This document shows, piece after piece, positions 1 through 8,203 of a DNA stretch of 64,000 nucleotides. Location: NCBI GenBank assembly GCA_035501735.1, contig DATJVR010000063.1, positions 1 to 64,000 on the forward strand, written 5' to 3'. The stretch's first letter is position 1. Every line of letters begins with the position of its first letter. The stretch is from PNAI01 sp035501735 (GTDB lineage Bacteria; Pseudomonadota; Alphaproteobacteria; Rhizobiales; Xanthobacteraceae). The position numbers and the translations under genes are program-made. The notes beneath the pieces are model-generated. The model was not told where the DNA came from. It did no database searches and was given only the letters and a program-made list of their open reading frames with translations.

Positions 1-520
1 GTACGGCCTTCAGTCCTTCAAGATCGAATGCACGAAATTGTCGAGGGATATGAGGCATAGTATAATCGATGTCTCCGGTGAATTTGTCCGTGACAAGCCA
101 AAACTCATCAAACTCGGCAAAAGGTCGCTTACTCTGTCGAACATAATTCTCGAACCGCGCTGCGCGCTCGTTAATTTGTTTGTCGGTGGCTTGTGCAACG
201 AATTCGATGGCATAGCGCCGCTTCCGTCCTAACAAGGGATGCTCTACGACAATATCGCCTGTCATCCGTCGGAAGGTTGCACCGGAAATAATTTTGAATT
301 TGGCTTCTTTGAATAGCCGGGTGACCTCTTGCTCCAGGCGAGCATCATCTTCGTTGCGGGATTGTTTTGCAGGGACGGAGCGTCCGCTGAGACCCAATCG
401 GTGGACCCGTCCAATAATGGCGTTTCTCGAAACACCTATCTCGGCTCCAATTTGGCTAGCCGAACGTCCGTCTGCCCACAGTTTTTTGATCAGCTCGTCT
501 GTTTCGGTGTTCCAAGCCAT
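1..520 (-). CDS. GcrA-type HTH fused to restriction-endonuclease-like domain (partial, runs off left edge)
   Basis: The frame is open from an ATG at 520 through the left edge, giving 173 visible residues and no stop. Residues 1-48 match the DNA-binding head of the cell-cycle regulator GcrA (KKLWADGRSASQIGAEIG, then RNAIIGRVHRLGLSGR). Residues 60-155 do not look like the rest of GcrA. They read like the PD-(D/E)XK restriction-endonuclease fold found in defence proteins: an LEQEV start, GDIVVEH with Asp89, RRYAIEF with Glu106, then an alpha segment and the strand FDEFWLVTDKFTG. The canonical Lys of the E-x-K motif is Val108, so catalysis is uncertain unless a Lys has moved. It lies 28 nt downstream of the broken zinc-ribbon/HEPN gene on the same strand, so the two probably formed an operon. 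The DNA is AT-richer than the chromosome to the right. The HTH call is firm; the nuclease call is inference from pattern. Confidence 0.75.
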   Translation of the reverse strand, partial: MAWNTETDELIKKLWADGRSASQIGAEIGVSRNAIIGRVHRLGLSGRSVPAKQSRNEDDARLEQEVTRLFKEAKFKIISGATFRRMTGDIVVEHPLLGRKRRYAIEFVAQATDKQINERAARFENYVRQSKRPFAEFDEFWLVTDKFTGDIDYTMPHIPRQFRAFDLEGLKAV

Positions 521-548
521 ATGATCAATTTGCTTTCGGGAATGAGGG

Positions 549-1243
549 TCACAGTCCGGGGGTTTTGCGCTTCGCCCGGAGTTTTTGCCTATCTTGAAAT
601 TCGGCATATCGTTCAGCTAGGTCGTAGATGTATTCAATGATCGCGTAAACAAAAACCCGTAAGTCTTCGGCATCCTCCCGTAAAATGGATTGATCGCTGG
701 CATGAGCACCAATGTTTCTGAATACGCGCAGCTGCTGGCTCCAATCGAGGAGGCGAGCGTCAATGATCCCCGTCTCATGAAGTTGCTTAGGCCGCTCGCT
801 AGCACGATACCCTTGCCCGCCTTTATCTGATCTTTTGTGAGGAGGAGTTCCCGACATACTGCCTCCAGGGCACGGCCATACATCACAGACGCGGCGTCGT
901 AGGCGTTGGCCTGTAAGCAGTTATTCGCTTGTTCGATGGAGTTGGTCGCGGCCTTGGGAATGTTATGGCTTGAAAACCCTTTTGGGGGATCGGGATAAAC
1001 GCGAACTGGATCAGACCAAATATTTTCGTCGTCGCCTTCAAATCCCTCAAAACTTGTTTGATACGACCGCGCAGCAATTAGTGATTTGCATTTGGGATTA
1101 GGACATTTGCCGATCAATAATCGTTCGCCGTAAGGTTCCATTGCTTCGTCGGCCCAGCCGGTATCCTCGACGCGACCGACCTCTTCTGCGGCGACTTTCG
1201 CCCTGCATCCCGGACAATCGACGATAAATACCTTCGCGGCCAC
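549..1243 (-). pseudogene. DUF4145 zinc-ribbon plus HEPN-like protein, frameshifted
   Basis: A GTG at 1243 (GGGGA about 8 nt upstream) opens a frame with two cysteine pairs (C10-x2-C13 and C47-x4-C52), as in a zinc ribbon. It then carries the helical DUF4145 segment up to ASGL near position 790. Family-like sequence continues only in the next frame, from KQLHETGIID to the stop at 549, and includes LRVFRNIGAHA. One extra base in the codon at 790-788 would join the frames, so a single-base deletion near 789 is the simplest account. DUF4145 belongs to the HEPN superfamily, and RNIGAH fits the Rx4-6H ribonuclease motif. Read whole, the product would be about 230 residues. Either the gene is decayed or this is a sequencing error. 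It is upstream of the HTH-nuclease fusion, on the same strand. Confidence 0.7.
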
Positions 1244-1293
1244 GATTACGTCCCCTTCATGGGGCGCAATCTACGGGACTTATATTGTGCCGA

Positions 1294-1521
1294 CTAGACC
1301 TTGGTGTCCTTAAGCGCAATCTCATTCGCAGCAGCACGGGCCTTCTTGTCAACCAACACTTCGCGCCGATTAATCATCCCGCGTACACTCGGGTCAACAT
1401 TGCTATCCTCGAAGGCGTAGTAGCCGGCTTTGACATGCGCTCCCGCTGGGGCTGTGATATAGCGTATTCGCTTACCGCGTTCTGCCGGACCTATCACGTT
1501 GGACTGACGTTCACCTACCAA
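1294..1521 (-). CDS. Small hypothetical protein, doubtful
   Basis: This frame encodes about 75 residues with a normal, charged composition (for example GPAERGKRIRYITAPAGAHV). The frame stays open upstream to a TGA near 1550, so a TTG start a few codons earlier is possible. I recognise no family. An overlapping plus-strand frame (1285-1674) has a less protein-like composition, so I prefer the minus strand, but both could be noncoding. The rest of the 1244-1705 stretch shows nothing else I can support. It lies between the HEPN gene and the membrane protein in the AT-rich accessory region. Confidence 0.3.
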   Translation of the reverse strand: MVGERQSNVIGPAERGKRIRYITAPAGAHVKAGYYAFEDSNVDPSVRGMINRREVLVDKKARAAANEIALKDTKV

Positions 1522-1705
1522 CAGATCAGGGCCAAGAAATTGCGCGCGGTAACCCTATTCAAGCCCATGCACATCGAACTGCTTGGTGGCAGAATTGAGC
1601 GCGTGCTCGGCGAACGGCTACAGACCGTGGCAGGACTTCCAAATGGCTTAGTAAATCTCTACTATCCACGCTAGTTTCAATTTCATCAGAGGAATTTCGT
1701 TTTGA

Positions 1706-2446
1706 GTGAAAGTCGGCCGAACTGATTACTTAAATATTTTAGACCGGCAGAAACTTAATCCCATGACCAGCTCAGCAGAGTTCACGTCGTACAGGCGCTC
1801 CATATACGTTCAACTGAGGACAACAAGTCTTGGCGTGCTCATGAACGCATCTCTGGCGCTATTGGCAATCAACGTTTTCAACGCTTTCAAAGACCCCAAT
1901 CAACAAGAACTCTGGGCAGAAATCGCACGCGGGATTTCGTCGTTTATTGTCATCATTTGGGTAATAATGGAATACATTTCCTATTCAATGATCCAGGATC
2001 GCTACCCGACATGGATCGATACCGTGCAGTTGCATTTGCTTGGTGTCGCGCAAATCGCATGCTCCGTTTATGTGGGCGATAGTGACTACTGGTTTTGGTC
2101 GAGTATCGCCATGGCACTTCTTGGTATTTGGGCTTACGCGTGGCAATATCCTAGAAAACCAGACGACCTAATTTTTCCGGAGCTCCAGCCGACGGTGATA
2201 TTGAACCTTTGTATTGCGTTCGCGTGCTGCCTCGGCTCTCTGGTTGCTTTAATTGCGTACCACTGCAAAATATTTGGCAAAATAGCGCTAACGAATGTCC
2301 ACGGAGCCAATATCACGCTACACGATGTTCTTTTAGTGCTTCCATACATTCTCATTTGCTACTTTCTAGCGTTAAACACCGCTCGTGTGAAAAAAATGAT
2401 CATATCGACTCTGCGCCAAAATGCTGATTCGCCTAAAGCTCCGTGA
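1706..2446 (+). CDS. Six-helix integral membrane protein of unknown function
   Basis: The product is 246 residues with about six hydrophobic segments: roughly 44-60, 73-92, 109-123, 127-146, 163-188 and 207-229. Short basic or polar loops separate them, and the C-terminus is cytoplasmic-looking and basic (ARVKKMIIS). No enzyme motif or recognised family is visible. The start is unsure: GTG at 1706 has GAGGA 12 nt upstream, and an ATG at 1763 (MTSSAEF) is the alternative. The gene is AT-rich compared with DNA right of the tRNA-Phe, which suggests acquisition. It is the last gene before that tRNA. Its orientation is opposite to the two nuclease-like genes, so it need not belong to their system. 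Confidence 0.65.
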   Translation: MKVGRTDYLNILDRQKLNPMTSSAEFTSYRRSIYVQLRTTSLGVLMNASLALLAINVFNAFKDPNQQELWAEIARGISSFIVIIWVIMEYISYSMIQDRYPTWIDTVQLHLLGVAQIACSVYVGDSDYWFWSSIAMALLGIWAYAWQYPRKPDDLIFPELQPTVILNLCIAFACCLGSLVALIAYHCKIFGKIALTNVHGANITLHDVLLVLPYILICYFLALNTARVKKMIISTLRQNADSPKAP

Positions 2447-2538
2447 CAGCTGACGAAGTGCGCAAAATCTTTTGCGTATCGGATGGCGCGGACCGAATGC
2501 CTGGAAGCCGCATCAATGGACATTTCCCAGTCATCCAA

Positions 2539-2571
2539 GTACCGCTTGTACCTGGTACAAATCCACGGTAC
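2539..2571. promoter_or_regulatory. Nested GTACC/GGTAC inverted repeats
   Basis: GTACC occurs at 2539 and 2548, and GGTAC at 2554 and 2567. The inner pair forms a perfect TTGTACC-T-GGTACAA palindrome (2546-2560). The site lies in the 172-nt gap between the membrane protein and tRNA-Phe and could be a protein-binding site or a recombination remnant. Nothing else is visible in that gap. Confidence 0.4.
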
Positions 2572-2618
2572 AGAACCCAGTCCTTGGTCGTGTTAAACGC
2601 CACTAAATCGGGGACTTA

Positions 2619-2694
2619 GCCCAGGTAGCTCAGTTGGTAGAGCACTGCACTGAAAATGCAGGTGTCGGCTGTTCAATCCAGCCCCTGGGCACCA
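2619..2694 (+). tRNA. tRNA-Phe (GAA)
   Basis: A full cloverleaf can be drawn. The acceptor stem GCCCAGG pairs with CCTGGGC. The D-arm is GCTC...GAGC. The anticodon stem CTGCA/TGCAG holds the loop CTGAAAA with anticodon GAA. The T-arm is GGCTG-TTCAATC-CAGCC. The discriminator is A and CCA is encoded at 2692-2694. It marks the border between the AT-rich left segment and GC-rich DNA, but its 3' end faces away from the accessory genes, unlike the usual integrase target geometry. Confidence 0.95.
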
Positions 2695-2716
2695 CTTCCT
2701 CTCAATGGCGTGCGCT

Positions 2717-4804
2717 CTAATTGACCGACGGAATCATCCGCGCCGCCGGAACCAGCTGCCCGAGCAGCGACGGCGGCCACGGGATCGCCATGAAATAGTC
2801 GAACGCGAAGTAGATGCCGATGACCAGCAGCGCCGCGTAGGGGATCACCAGCGACCAGCGCTCCCGTCCTTCCAGCCGCATGAACACGACGACGAACACC
2901 ACCACCGTCGGAATCAATCCGATCAGCGCCATGACCGCCATGAACGCGAGCAGATAGCCGAAGAATCGCGTCGCTCGCGAAACGATGGTCTGCACCGACA
3001 GATGTCCGGTGTCGGAGGTGAGATCCATGTGGATCTTTTCGGTCACCTCGCGTTCCGCCTTGTCGGCAATGCCTTCATCCGAAGATGCCGACGGCTTGCG
3101 GCACATGTCGTTGAACAGGCTCAAAGCCGCAACGAAAATGCCGATGCCGCCCACCACCAGCGGGACAACCTTGGCGCTGAAGTGCCAGGGCAGGGCGGTC
3201 ACCACCAGCACGCCCATCACGACGATGAACATCAGCGTGAACAATTGCTGCGGACGAAATGTCGGCGCCTGGAAGCTCGTGAGCATATTGCCGATGCCGC
3301 CCTGTCTCTTGATGTCGGCCAGCAACGGCCGCACCAGGCCAACGATGGCCATGGCGAAGAGGATCGCCACCAGCGGCCGCGTAAACCAGGACACGCCGTA
3401 GCGCTCAATCGAGATGAACAGGTATCGCTCGATGCTGTCCCCCAGCACGAGGCCGAGCACGAGCGGCGGGCGCGGCCATTTGAACTGCTTCATCAGCCAG
3501 CCGACCACACCGAAGAACAGCAGCGCGAATAGATCGCCCCATTGGCGCGACGCTTCGAACGCGCCGATATAGACCACGCCGAGCACGGCGGGCAGCACCA
3601 GCGTGTAACGCAGTGTCGCGAGCTTGGCGAATTGCGGGCTGAACAGGTAGCACAGACCCGCGCCGAGAATATTGGCGAGCGCCACCGACCACACCATGGC
3701 GTAGGTGATGTCGAGATTCTTGTGCAGCATGTCGGGGCCGGGCACCAGCCCGTGGATCAGGAAGGCGCCGAGCAATATCGCCATGGTTGCGCTGCCGGGC
3801 ACACCGAACGCGACAGTCGGCACCAGCGCGCCGCCTTCCTTCGCGTTGTTGGAACTCTCCGATGCGATCACCCCGCGCACGTCGCCCTTGCCGAAGGTCT
3901 GGCTTGCCCCTTTTTCGGTTTTCAACGCGTGACCGTAGGCGAGCCAATCGACGACCGACGCGCTGATCCCCGGAATCGATCCGATGCCGCCGCCGATCCA
4001 CGAGCAGCGCAGGATCAGCCACCAATTCTGGAAGCAATCCTTCACGCCTTGCCATTGGCCCTTGTAGATGTCGGCCTTCTCGAATCCTTGCGCAATCGCA
4101 ACGCGCGCGATCAGCAGGTCGCAAAGCTCCGGCAGGGCGAACAGCCCGAGCAGCACCGGCGTGAGCGGCAGCCCATCCCAAAGGTAAAGACTGTCCATCG
4201 TCCAGCGCAGCGTTCCGGTCTGCGGGTCCGAGCCGATCATCGCGATCATGATGCCGAGGCAGCCGGCGGCCGCCCCCCGCAGCGGCGCGCTGCCCGACAG
4301 CACCGCCACCATCGATATGCCGAGCACCGAGAATGCCAGCAGCTCAGGTGAGCCGAGATAGAGCATCACCGGCCTTAAGATCGGGATCGAAATGGCGAGC
4401 AGCAGCGCGCCGAACACGCCGCCCATGAGCGACGACATATAGGCCGCGCTCAGCGCCCGCCCTGCCTCGCCCTTCTTTGCCATCGGGAAGCCGTCGAGGA
4501 CCGTTGCCGCAGAGGCGGCACCTCCGGGCACGCCGAACAAGATCGCCGGTATTGGATCGCCGGTCGACGTTGTCGCGCCGAGCCCGAGCAGCATCGCGAA
4601 TGCCGAGTAGGGGTCCATGCTGAACGTGAACGGCAGCAGCATCGCTGTTCCGGTGAGCCCGCCGATGCCGGGCACGATCCCGAGCACCAGCCCCATCAGA
4701 CAGCCGAGCATCAAGAACATGAGCCGATGCGGCTCGATCAGCGCGAGGAACGCCTTGCTGGCGGCTGCCGCCATGAAAGCAGCATCTGCCCCGAACCCGT
4801 CCAT
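2717..4804 (-). CDS. Tripartite tricarboxylate transporter permease, TctA-TctB fusion
   Basis: This 695-residue inner-membrane protein belongs to the secondary, receptor-dependent TTT family. Residues 1 to about 505 are the large permease TctA, with the glycine-rich signature GIVPGIGGLTGTAMLLP near residue 42 and its repeat FGVPGSATMAILLGAFLIHG in the second half. From about 515 the sequence becomes a four-helix TctB-like domain, starting at FRPQQLFTLMFIVV. TctB is normally a separate protein of about 150 residues, so one polypeptide here replaces both membrane subunits. The TctC receptor gene lies directly upstream on the same strand (4879-5925), so receptor and permease are one unit. The substrate is probably a carboxylate, but nothing in the sequence fixes it. 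Confidence 0.92.
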   Translation of the reverse strand: MDGFGADAAFMAAAASKAFLALIEPHRLMFLMLGCLMGLVLGIVPGIGGLTGTAMLLPFTFSMDPYSAFAMLLGLGATTSTGDPIPAILFGVPGGAASAATVLDGFPMAKKGEAGRALSAAYMSSLMGGVFGALLLAISIPILRPVMLYLGSPELLAFSVLGISMVAVLSGSAPLRGAAAGCLGIMIAMIGSDPQTGTLRWTMDSLYLWDGLPLTPVLLGLFALPELCDLLIARVAIAQGFEKADIYKGQWQGVKDCFQNWWLILRCSWIGGGIGSIPGISASVVDWLAYGHALKTEKGASQTFGKGDVRGVIASESSNNAKEGGALVPTVAFGVPGSATMAILLGAFLIHGLVPGPDMLHKNLDITYAMVWSVALANILGAGLCYLFSPQFAKLATLRYTLVLPAVLGVVYIGAFEASRQWGDLFALLFFGVVGWLMKQFKWPRPPLVLGLVLGDSIERYLFISIERYGVSWFTRPLVAILFAMAIVGLVRPLLADIKRQGGIGNMLTSFQAPTFRPQQLFTLMFIVVMGVLVVTALPWHFSAKVVPLVVGGIGIFVAALSLFNDMCRKPSASSDEGIADKAEREVTEKIHMDLTSDTGHLSVQTIVSRATRFFGYLLAFMAVMALIGLIPTVVVFVVVFMRLEGRERWSLVIPYAALLVIGIYFAFDYFMAIPWPPSLLGQLVPAARMIPSVN

Positions 4805-4878
4805 GCCTCACTCACTTTCCCGCGAATATGGTTGGGCCCTTGCGGCGGTTCGCGCAGGCATGACGGAAGCATCGCTTA

Positions 4879-5925
4879 TCATCGCTGCGACTTGGCGGCT
4901 AGCGCCAAACGGGCGCGTTCGACGACGCGCGTCGGCGTGGCATAGATGTCCTTGACCAGCGTTTGCAGGTCCTCGCCCGAGATGGCGTCGAGATCGAGCT
5001 TCATCTTGGTCGCTTCGGTCTTCAGATCGGTGTTGCCAAAGACATCCACGAAGGCCTTGCGCAACGCCGAAACCCGCTCGCCCGGGACGGCGGCCGGCAG
5101 GACATAGGGCCGGCCGTAAATCGACTGGCTCAAGATTAATTCCATCACCTTGCGATCCTCCGCCGTCTTGGCGAAATCGATGGCCAGCGGTGCCCCGATC
5201 TGCTGCAGCTCCGGATAGCTTTTGACGCCCAGTTGCGCGAGCACCTTGATCTTGTTTTGCGTGAACCAGTCAGGATGCATTGTCGTGATTCCGGTCCAGC
5301 CGATGCCGCAGACGCCTTGCACCTCGTTGCGTTCGAGCGCGATCGTGATTTCACGGCTCCCGGCATAACCGGTGACGATCTTGAACTTGGTTCCGAGCAC
5401 ATTGTTGAACAGGGCCGGCAAGTCGCGCGTGGTGCCGCCCTCGTTGCTGGCACCGACGATCAGCTCCCGGTTCATCACATCCGCGAATGACGTCACCGGC
5501 GCATCGGTGCGCACGAAGCAGACGTATTTATCGCTGTTGGCGCTGCCCAGATAAATGAATTTGCTCGGATCGTGCTGCACCTGCACGTCTCCGATCAACG
5601 GCTGCAGGATTGCGCCGGGAAAAATCGCGCCGATGACGGTGCCGTCCTTCGGTGCCACCGAATAGACATATCCCGCCGCGCGGTTGCTGCCGGCGCCGGT
5701 CATGTTCTGCACCACAATGGTCGGATTGCCGGGAATATAATTGCCTATGTGACGCGCGAGCAACCGCGCATAAGTGTCGTAGCCGCCGCCGGCCGAAGAG
5801 CCAACCACGATATTGACCTGCTTGCCCTTGTAGAAGGCCTCGACCGAATCCTGCGCGCCGGCACGGCCGCCGACCCCCAACGCGCAGACGAATGCTATGA
5901 CGATACATGAGCATGCCCGCCACAT
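4879..5925 (-). CDS. TctC/Bug periplasmic receptor of the adjacent TTT transporter
   Basis: The frame is open from 6024, but the ATG at 5925 has GGGGAG 7 nt upstream and gives a clean signal peptide (MWRACSCIVIAFVCALG...AGAQ), so I start there (348 residues). The mature protein has Bug-family features: VNIVVGSSAGGGYDTYARLLARH at the ligand pocket, IPGNPTIVVQNMTGAG, and a DG turn (APKDG). The protein captures a carboxylate-type solute in the periplasm and delivers it to the TctA-TctB permease encoded next. The family name is secure; the ligand is not known. Confidence 0.9.
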   Translation of the reverse strand: MWRACSCIVIAFVCALGVGGRAGAQDSVEAFYKGKQVNIVVGSSAGGGYDTYARLLARHIGNYIPGNPTIVVQNMTGAGSNRAAGYVYSVAPKDGTVIGAIFPGAILQPLIGDVQVQHDPSKFIYLGSANSDKYVCFVRTDAPVTSFADVMNRELIVGASNEGGTTRDLPALFNNVLGTKFKIVTGYAGSREITIALERNEVQGVCGIGWTGITTMHPDWFTQNKIKVLAQLGVKSYPELQQIGAPLAIDFAKTAEDRKVMELILSQSIYGRPYVLPAAVPGERVSALRKAFVDVFGNTDLKTEATKMKLDLDAISGEDLQTLVKDIYATPTRVVERARLALAAKSQR

Positions 5926-6211
5926 GGTCATGCTCCCCATCGCGCGCCGTCCGGAAGAGGCTTCATCGCCTCGTTGCTCCGCCATCACCATCGCCAGCGG
6001 CCGCGAGGTTTTCAGGCGATGCACACGATGTCAACAGCAGCCATTCCGGGATGCGGAACGAACTCATTGGCGGAAAGGCGCGGGACACGCTAGGTATCAT
6101 GCCCTCGACTGCACCCGCGACAGGCCGACGCAGGCTGCAAACGCCGGTCGTGGGGCTATCGACGGAGACCAGGCCAGCAATTGACATCGCGTGACGCAAG
6201 CGGAGAAAGCA

Positions 6212-6913
6212 ATGATCGACCTCTATGGATTGACCAGCCCGAACGTGCAGAAAATTTTCATCATGCTGGAGGAGTGCGGACTGCCGTATAACTTCAAGCC
6301 GGTCGACGTCTGGGCCGCCGCGCACCACACGCCCGAATTCGCCAAGATCAACCCCAACAGGAAGATTCCCGTGATCGTCGATCGTGATGGGCCGGGCGGC
6401 AAGCCCTACACGGTGTTCGAGTCCGGCGCGATCCTGATGTACCTCGCCGAGAATACCGGCAAATTCCTGCCCAAGGACTTGGCGAAGAAATACGACGTGA
6501 TCCAATGGCTGATGATCCAGGTCGCCAACGTCGGACCGGCCTTCGGCAACTTCACTCACTTTAACCTGTTCGCGCCGAAGCCCGGCAACGAATATTCCTT
6601 CAGCCGCTACAAGACCGAGATGCTGCGGCTCTACGATCTGCTCGAACATCGCCTCGGCGAGGCGAAGTATCTTGGCGGCAGCGAATATTCCATCGCCGAT
6701 ATCGCGACGTTCCCGTGGACGCGCAATCATCAGGCCCACGGCGTCAAGCTCGACCAGATGCCGAACCTGAAGCGCTGGTTTGACGAGCTCTCCGGGCGGG
6801 CAGCCGTCAAGGCCATGATCGCCAGGCAGGCCGACATCAAGTCGAGCCGCGAGCACGCCACCGACGACAACAAGGACCGCTTCTTCGGCCGTGGCAAATA
6901 CGCCCGCGCCTAG
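6212..6913 (+). CDS. Glutathione S-transferase family protein (Ure2p/YfcG-like)
   Basis: The 233-residue product starts at ATG 6212 with GGAG 7 nt upstream; an in-frame GTG at 6191 is less likely. The N-terminal thioredoxin fold begins MIDLYGLTSPNVQKI, where the SPN segment matches the Ure2p/nu-class active-site loop. It has the cis-proline NRKIPVIVD and the glutathione-binding ESGAILMYLAE. The C-terminal helical domain carries the N-capping motif SIADIATFPW. These proteins conjugate or reduce small molecules with glutathione in the cytoplasm. It is divergent from the TctC gene and is followed by a double-hairpin repeat. Confidence 0.88.
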   Translation: MIDLYGLTSPNVQKIFIMLEECGLPYNFKPVDVWAAAHHTPEFAKINPNRKIPVIVDRDGPGGKPYTVFESGAILMYLAENTGKFLPKDLAKKYDVIQWLMIQVANVGPAFGNFTHFNLFAPKPGNEYSFSRYKTEMLRLYDLLEHRLGEAKYLGGSEYSIADIATFPWTRNHQAHGVKLDQMPNLKRWFDELSGRAAVKAMIARQADIKSSREHATDDNKDRFFGRGKYARA

Positions 6914-6936
6914 CGCCGAATTTTCCGACTCCGCTC

Positions 6937-7000
6937 ATTCCCGCGTAAGCGGGAATCAATAAGCTCTTGGCATGAGCTGGGTCCCCGCTTTCGCGGGGAC
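6937..7000. repeat. Paired palindromic repeat (REP-like), possible bidirectional terminator
   Basis: The first hairpin is ATTCCCGC-GTAA-GCGGGAAT (6937-6956). The second is GTCCCCGC-TTTC-GCGGGGAC (6981-7000). This arrangement resembles a short dispersed intergenic repeat common in Bradyrhizobiaceae genomes; that is recollection, not a search. It sits between two convergent genes (GST and luciferase-like), so it may also end transcription from both sides. Confidence 0.7.
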
Positions 7001-7013
7001 GAACGGGTAAGGA

Positions 7014-8192
7014 TTAGGCCGCCGTCGCGATCGGCTGCCTGTATTCGCGCAGCCGCGGCATCACGTCCTTGGCGAACAGCGTGAGGCTGTCGACGGTGTC
7101 CTCGTGCGTGAGGAAACCGGCGTGGCCCATCATCAGGAGATTGCCCATGCCGCCGCAATATTCGCAGAATTCGATGATCTGCTGATAGGCCTGATCGGGC
7201 GTGCCGCAGAACAGCACGCCGCCGTCGATGAGATCCTGAACGTTGCCGGCGCGCATATCGACGACCCGTCCATCCTTCGCGCGCGTCCGTGGCGGGGTCT
7301 GTCCCTTGAGGAAGCGCGCCTGTTCGTCGACCGAGAGGAATCCCGGCGGATTGCGGAACGGCACGTGCACCATTGCGCTCGTGCTGAGGTATTCGGCAAC
7401 AAGCTTTCCGCGCCTGCGCGCCTCTTTCTCGTCGTGCGCGACCGCTACCAGCCCCAGATAGGCGAAGCGATCCGGTCCCGGCGCCGGACGGCCCTTGGAC
7501 ATGTAGCCTTCGCGGTAAACGTCGTAGAGCGGCCGCGTCGCGTAGCCGGTGCCGAGCGTCGCCATCACGTAGCCGCGCTCTCCCAGCACGCGCGCATTGT
7601 TGCGCGAACCGGTAGTGCTCCAGATCGGCGGATGCGGCTGCTGATAGGGCCGCGGCCAGATGTTGACTTGCCGGTAATGGAAATGCTCGCCCTCCCAGTT
7701 GAACGGCGCGCCGTGGCTGGTCATCGCCTCAAGAATGAAATCGTGCGCTTCCCAGAAACGCTCCATCACGCCGACCGGATTTTGGTTCGACGCCGGAAAC
7801 TCGTAAGGCACGCCCTTGATGAAACCCATATCGAGGCGGCCGCGCGAGATCACGTCGATGGTGGCAAGTTCCTCCGCGCAGCGCAGCGGATCGGGGCGAT
7901 GTCCGATCGGATAGCCGAGCACCAATAGCCGCGCACGCTTGGTGATGCGCGCGAGCACCGACAAGCCCACGATCACCGTCGACGACATGCAGGTCGCGGT
8001 CTGATGGTGCTCGTTGAGCATGATGTCGTAGCCGAGTTCGTCGCACATCGCCCATTCGTCGTAGTAGCGATGGAACAAGTCGGCCGCGATCTTCGGATCG
8101 CATTTGCTATTGGGGAGATTGACGCGCAGCGAGCCGGCATGATCGTGCCAGGTCGGGAAATATGGCTGCTCGGTGAACTGATACACCCTCAT
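7014..8192 (-). CDS. Luciferase-like (LLM) flavin-dependent monooxygenase
   Basis: This 392-residue TIM-barrel protein is of the bacterial luciferase superfamily. Visible features are MLNEHHQTATCMS near residue 58, RARLLVLGYPIGHRPDP, and the barrel segment ISRGRLDMGFIKGVPYEF. These enzymes use reduced flavin and oxygen to oxidise or cleave small organic molecules. No flavin reductase lies beside it. It is 11 nt downstream of an alpha/beta hydrolase on the same strand, so the two probably act on one substrate in sequence. The substrate is unknown. Confidence 0.85.
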   Translation of the reverse strand: MRVYQFTEQPYFPTWHDHAGSLRVNLPNSKCDPKIAADLFHRYYDEWAMCDELGYDIMLNEHHQTATCMSSTVIVGLSVLARITKRARLLVLGYPIGHRPDPLRCAEELATIDVISRGRLDMGFIKGVPYEFPASNQNPVGVMERFWEAHDFILEAMTSHGAPFNWEGEHFHYRQVNIWPRPYQQPHPPIWSTTGSRNNARVLGERGYVMATLGTGYATRPLYDVYREGYMSKGRPAPGPDRFAYLGLVAVAHDEKEARRRGKLVAEYLSTSAMVHVPFRNPPGFLSVDEQARFLKGQTPPRTRAKDGRVVDMRAGNVQDLIDGGVLFCGTPDQAYQQIIEFCEYCGGMGNLLMMGHAGFLTHEDTVDSLTLFAKDVMPRLREYRQPIATAA

Positions 8193-8203
8193 TGCGAGTC
8201 CCC

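Noticed and set aside
1285..1674. Plus-strand 129-codon ORF as a real gene
   Set aside because: No ribosome site, no family resemblance and an unlikely composition; the opposite-strand frame is slightly more protein-like, though still doubtful.
2619..2694. tRNA-Phe as the attachment site of a classical integrative element
   Set aside because: No integrase and no repeat of the tRNA 3' end was found, and the accessory genes are on the 5' side of the tRNA.
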